From Gemmataceae bacterium (GTDB lineage: Bacteria > Planctomycetota > Planctomycetia > Gemmatales > Gemmataceae): a stretch of DNA of 64,000 nucleotides. How positions within the stretch are numbered: the stretch's first letter is position 1; each line of letters starts with the position of its first letter. Made by a program: the position numbers and the translations under genes. The stretch is taken from positions 1 to 64,000 of the forward strand of contig SIAJ01000006.1 of the NCBI GenBank assembly GCA_009691845.1. The letters run 5' to 3'. Of this stretch, positions 60,551 through 64,000 are shown in pieces. A model generated the notes under the pieces. That model had not been told where the DNA came from. It saw only the letters and a list, made by a program, of their open reading frames with translations, and did no database searches.

Positions 60551-61441
60551 TTACAGTCGCCCCATTTGCAATCGGGTGATCAGATACTTCGAAAGCGTCT
60601 GTTCCAGCGGCACATCGGTGCTGGCTCGGACGTAATCGACGCGATAGGCATCGCAGCCGGAGCGAAGTTCATCGAAGTATTCTTGAACCACCCGCAGATA
60701 GGCCGGGCGAATGAGGTGCGGCCTGGTCTTGATCTCTTCGGGCACTTCGAGGCCATCGAACTTCACGTTGCCTGTGAAAGGGAAAGCGATCTCGTCCGGG
60801 TGCATCACGTGGAACAGCGTGACGTCGTGACCCTGAAAGCGAAGGTGCTTGACTCCCTTGAGGAAAGTCTCCACATCGTCGAACACATCCGAGACGATGA
60901 AGACCAAGCCACGTCGTCGAACGCGGTCGGCAATCTGTTCCAGGAGTGGACCGATGGAGGTTTTCTCTTTTGGATCGAGTGCTTCGAGCGCGTGTAAAAT
61001 TACATTCATATTCGCCATGGAACTCGATGCAGGAAGCTGCACACGCCAGTTCTCGTCGAATATGTTGAGGGCGACGCTGTCACGCTGCTTGACGATCACA
61101 TAGGCCAAAGTTGCTGTCAACAGTTTGGCGAATTCCAGCTTATTCGTGGCTCCGTCGCCGTACTGCATCGACTTGGAACCATCCAGCAAGATTGTGGCCG
61201 TGAAGTTCGTTTCCTGCTCGTACTGCTTGATCGTGTAACGCTCGCTGCGTCCGTAGCTCTTCCAGTCAATGTGGCGCGTGTCGTCGCCGGGGACGTACTC
61301 GCGGTGCTGAACGAACTCGACGGAGAAGCCGCGGAACGGAGACTTGTGATCGCCGACGCGAAGTCCTTCGACGATGGACCGTGCCTCGATGCCAAGGGCT
61401 TCGGCACGGGAGAGGATCGATGGATTCAGATACGCAGGCAT
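60551..61441 (-). CDS. DUF58 (VWA-like) protein, MoxR partner
   Basis: A 296-aa DUF58 protein. The start at 61441 is used; a longer in-frame stretch covers the repeat-rich spacer. VEFVQHREYVPGDDTRHIDWKSYGRSERYTIKQYE is the DUF58 signature, ILLDGSKSMQYG the MIDAS-like DxSxS motif of a von Willebrand A fold, and FIVSDVFDD a later strand. It follows a MoxR gene on the same strand at 183 bp. MoxR/DUF58 pairs act together in envelope stress or cofactor assembly, though their targets are mostly unknown. Confidence 0.92.
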   Translation of the reverse strand: MPAYLNPSILSRAEALGIEARSIVEGLRVGDHKSPFRGFSVEFVQHREYVPGDDTRHIDWKSYGRSERYTIKQYEQETNFTATILLDGSKSMQYGDGATNKLEFAKLLTATLAYVIVKQRDSVALNIFDENWRVQLPASSSMANMNVILHALEALDPKEKTSIGPLLEQIADRVRRRGLVFIVSDVFDDVETFLKGVKHLRFQGHDVTLFHVMHPDEIAFPFTGNVKFDGLEVPEEIKTRPHLIRPAYLRVVQEYFDELRSGCDAYRVDYVRASTDVPLEQTLSKYLITRLQMGRL

Positions 61442-61481
61442 CGATAGACTTTCAGGACGTTCCGGATCTCTGATCCTCTTG

Positions 61482-61510
61482 CTGCTCCTTCCCTCCCAGG
61501 GAAGGAGCAG
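61482..61510. repeat. C/T-rich palindrome between moxR and DUF58 genes
   Basis: CTGCTCCTTCCCT (61482-61494) pairs perfectly with 61498-61510 around CCC, and a related TTCCCT/AGGGAA palindrome lies near 61567. It resembles the hairpin at 26715-26739. Confidence 0.65.
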
Positions 61511-61624
61511 GGGGGGGTTAGGCAGAACCTTCCCCCCTCGCCGAAGTTTTACCGAACCCCCAGCCCGTTCCCTAAGAGGGAAGGGGAGCAAGAGAGCACA
61601 AGGTTTTAGCCCAATGGCACGGTC

Positions 61625-62629
61625 TTATCCCGCGAAATCTTTCGCCGCGGTCTTCAGCAGTTTCTTGATCACGTCATCCACGGTGATGCCTTCGCTCTGG
61701 GCCGTGAAGTTCATGATGAGGCGGTGCCGAAGAATTGGAGCTGCGACCGCGACGATGTCGTCGCCGGAAACATGATTGCTGCCCCGTAAAATGCAGTGGG
61801 CTTTCGCGGCCAAGATCAGATTCATGCTGGCTCGTGGGCCGGCACCCCAGGTCAGCCACTTGTTCACGAAGTCGGCTGCCTCCGGCGTTCCCGGTCGTGA
61901 GAGCCGGGTAATTCGCTTGGCAAACTGGAACATGAGGTCCGAGACCGGCACCCGGCGGACGACCTTCTGCAAGAGAAGAATGTCGTCTCCGTGCAGAACT
62001 GGGCTGACCACCGTCTTGGTGTCGGAAGTCTGAATGCGCATGATTTGCTCTTCCTCGTCGGCGGATGGGTAATCCACCTTGATGAGGAAAAGGAAGCGGT
62101 CGAGCTGAGCTTCGGGGAGCGGATAGGTTCCTTCCTGTTCGATCGGATTCTGCGTCGCCAGCACGAAGAACGGGTCCTTCATGGGATGGTCGATGCCGCC
62201 GATTGAAGCCTTGCGCTCTTGCATCGATTCCAGCAACGCGGCCTGCGTCTTCGGCGGCGTGCGGTTGATTTCGTCCGCGAGAACGATGTTCGCGAAGATT
62301 GGTCCTGGAAGGAACTTGAATGCACGCTGCTTCGTGACCGGATCGTCCTGAATCACTTCCGTACCCGTAATGTCCGAAGGCATCAGGTCCGGCGTGAACT
62401 GAATGCGCTTGAACGACATGTCCAGCGATTGGGCCAGCGTGCTGACCATGAGCGTCTTTGCCAGGCCTGGCACACCCATGAGCAGGGCGTGCGAGCGGCA
62501 GAAGATCGCCATCAACAGCTGGTCGAGAACTTGTTCTTGCCCGATGATGATCTTGCCGACTTCCTTGCGTAGCCGTTGATGGGCTTCGCGCAGCTTTTCA
62601 AGCATCTGGGTGTCATTCACGTCGGCCAT
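61625..62629 (-). CDS. MoxR-family AAA+ ATPase
   Basis: A 334-aa MoxR ATPase. Walker A (GVPGLAKT, residues about 54-61), Walker B (VLADEIN, about 116-122), sensor 1 (LATQNPIEQEGTYPLPEAQLDRF) and the C-terminal lid are present. It differs from the copy at 10.8 kb in its neighbours: DUF58 follows on the same strand. The two MoxRs share the core blocks but differ elsewhere, so they probably act in different complexes. Such ATPases are thought to remodel VWA proteins in envelope or cofactor-assembly pathways. Confidence 0.94.
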   Translation of the reverse strand: MADVNDTQMLEKLREAHQRLRKEVGKIIIGQEQVLDQLLMAIFCRSHALLMGVPGLAKTLMVSTLAQSLDMSFKRIQFTPDLMPSDITGTEVIQDDPVTKQRAFKFLPGPIFANIVLADEINRTPPKTQAALLESMQERKASIGGIDHPMKDPFFVLATQNPIEQEGTYPLPEAQLDRFLFLIKVDYPSADEEEQIMRIQTSDTKTVVSPVLHGDDILLLQKVVRRVPVSDLMFQFAKRITRLSRPGTPEAADFVNKWLTWGAGPRASMNLILAAKAHCILRGSNHVSGDDIVAVAAPILRHRLIMNFTAQSEGITVDDVIKKLLKTAAKDFAG

Positions 62630-62806
62630 GAGTATGTGGCTCGCAAGACGGCGCTAATCGCCGATAGGGTGGGATGTTCTTTCACGTTATAGCAGCCATG
62701 CTAGCCGATCGGCAAACGCGTAATTGAAAATTTGGTGAGCGGAGGCAAACTCTTTCACCCTCATGGATTGTGAGTCGCCCGGAGTTCCGTTACAGTCAAG
62801 TAGATA

Positions 62807-64000
62807 ATGCTCCCACCAAATGCTCTGGAATCGGCCACTCTGGCACTGGCAAAAGAGAACTACGCGCGTGCAGAAGAACAGCTTCGCGAAATCTTGGTTG
62901 AACGCCCCGAAGATAGCGAAGTACTGGGATTTTTGGGCCTGGCCTGCCGTGCGCAGGACAAGTCCGATGAAGCGGCCCAGTTCTTGGAACGAGCTGCAAG
63001 ACTACGGCCGAATTGCGAAACTCTGAGCAATTTTGCAGCCAGTCTCACCATGCTCGGTCGTTTTGAAGAAGCCATTCTGCTCTATCGCCAGGCACTGGCC
63101 TTTCGACCCGAGTATCCAGAGGGACACCGTAATCTTGGGCTTTGCCTGTCCACGGTCCAGCGAATCGCGGAGGCCGAGACAGAGTTCCGGACTGCCCTTC
63201 AGCTCAAGCCCGACTTCGTGGAAGCGTTGAACAACCTCTGGGCCTTGCTCACGAGGGAGGATCGACATGCGGAGTCGCTGGAAATTTCCGCGCGAATGTT
63301 GGAATTTCGCCCGAATGATCCAGACGTTTGGAATGCACACGGAATTGATCTGCACTTCTCCGGTCGTTCGCTTGAGGCGGTGGAGGCCTACTCGCGGGCA
63401 CTCCGCCTGAACTCCTCTCATGCCAACGCTCGCTTCAACTTGGGAAGCGTGCAATTAGGTCTGGGGGACCTCAAGAATGGCTGGATCAACTACTCGGCCC
63501 GGTGGGAAGCACATCAGTCCAAGCCACCGGCCGTGCGTGTCCCGGAGTGGGACGGCAGCGATCTCAACGGCAAGACCATTCTGCTATGGGCGGAGCAAGG
63601 ATTGGGAGACTCGATTCAGTTTATTCGCTATGCGACGGTGTTGTCGGCACGCGGTGCCAAGGTGGTCTTTCGGTGCCCGAAGCCGCTCGTGCATTTGCTG
63701 GCCCGGACGCCTGGCATCGATCGCATTGTGCCAGAGAATCAGCCATCGGGCCCGGCCGATGTCCATGCATCCGTGGTGAACTTGCCGCGATTGTTGGGAA
63801 TCCATGCGGTGAAAGACATTGCCCCGCAGCCGCCATACATTACGCCGGCTCCGGAACTTGTCTCTCGATGGGGCGATCGCCTGAAACTGTACCGCAGCCT
63901 GCGGGTCGGTGTGTGCTGCGGAGCCAAACACACGCAACCGGGCAACCGCGATCGTTCTTTTCCCTCGGAGTTCTTCGGCCACCTGGCACGAGTAGCGGGA
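62807..64000 (+). CDS. TPR-containing glycosyltransferase-like protein (partial, 3' end missing)
   Basis: The window ends inside this gene: 398 codons are open to base 64000. Residues about 1-200 are tetratricopeptide repeats (RAEEQLREILVERPEDSEVL, GLACRAQDKSDEAAQFLERA, YRQALAFRPEYPEGHRNLG). Then follows a block (VPEWDGSDLNGKTILLWAEQGLGDSIQFIRYATVLSARGAKVVF) typical of bacterial TPR proteins with a C-terminal GT41/GT9-like domain. The beginning of the second Rossmann-like part (LRVGVCCGAKHTQPGNRDRS) is just present. It is divergent from moxR with 177 bp between. Confidence 0.85.
   Translation, partial: MLPPNALESATLALAKENYARAEEQLREILVERPEDSEVLGFLGLACRAQDKSDEAAQFLERAARLRPNCETLSNFAASLTMLGRFEEAILLYRQALAFRPEYPEGHRNLGLCLSTVQRIAEAETEFRTALQLKPDFVEALNNLWALLTREDRHAESLEISARMLEFRPNDPDVWNAHGIDLHFSGRSLEAVEAYSRALRLNSSHANARFNLGSVQLGLGDLKNGWINYSARWEAHQSKPPAVRVPEWDGSDLNGKTILLWAEQGLGDSIQFIRYATVLSARGAKVVFRCPKPLVHLLARTPGIDRIVPENQPSGPADVHASVVNLPRLLGIHAVKDIAPQPPYITPAPELVSRWGDRLKLYRSLRVGVCCGAKHTQPGNRDRSFPSEFFGHLARVAG

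Overview
The window looks like a chromosomal segment of a planctomycete, most likely Gemmataceae-like. This rests on family content: a DUF1549/DUF1553 cytochrome-like protein, a diheme glucose/sorbosone dehydrogenase-type protein, a sialate O-acetylesterase, a surface protein with an N-terminal LEDRTVP motif and a dockerin-like tail, ECF sigma/anti-sigma pairs, MoxR/DUF58 genes, and moderately high GC with loosely packed genes. No rRNA, complete tRNA, CRISPR array, phage or intact insertion sequence was seen.

Layout. 1-2 kb: an acyl-chain cassette (FabG-like reductase, enlarged ACP, FabZ-like dehydratase). 2-11.8 kb: a planctomycete cytochrome protein, a membrane protein coupled to a DtxR-type regulator, CorA, an ECF sigma/anti-sigma/exported-protein operon, a decayed YdeI/OmdA-family pseudogene and an orphan MoxR ATPase. 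12-21 kb: sialate esterase, a hybrid histidine kinase cut in two by one in-frame stop, a second sigma/anti-sigma operon, and rlmN. 21-31 kb: two lipoproteins, an S9 peptidase with a charged low-complexity insertion, and an ABC exporter (one ATPase, two FtsX-like permeases). 31-37.4 kb: a long non-coding stretch with a promoter, nested hairpins and a strong terminator ahead of metH, then an ABC-2 type permease also cut by an in-frame stop. 37.4-50.6 kb: AI-2E transporter, folD, lipoprotein, diheme dehydrogenase, methyltransferase, enolase-superfamily enzyme, a toroid-DUF362 fusion, YggS, DUF1015 and an XrtA-type deacetylase. 50.8-64 kb: a 1262-aa surface protein, an isolated rplC, a short Hsp70, a zinc-ribbon/TM hydrolase, a short DUF2330-like protein, a SpoU methyltransferase, a DUF58-MoxR pair, and a TPR glycosyltransferase-like gene running off the end.

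Themes. metH and folD both belong to one-carbon metabolism but are not in one operon. Regulation is visible as two ECF/anti-sigma modules, a DtxR-type regulator and a structured metH leader. The most distinctive non-genic feature is a set of intergenic palindromes in at least two sequence families, mostly at gene ends. The most unusual coding observations are two long genes each interrupted by a single in-frame stop with the same frame continuing, a frameshifted pseudogene reconstructed across three frames, and a cyclase-like toroid fused to DUF362. I did not find a clearly new multi-gene defence or mobile system. The best candidate for something undescribed is the structured RNA region before metH.
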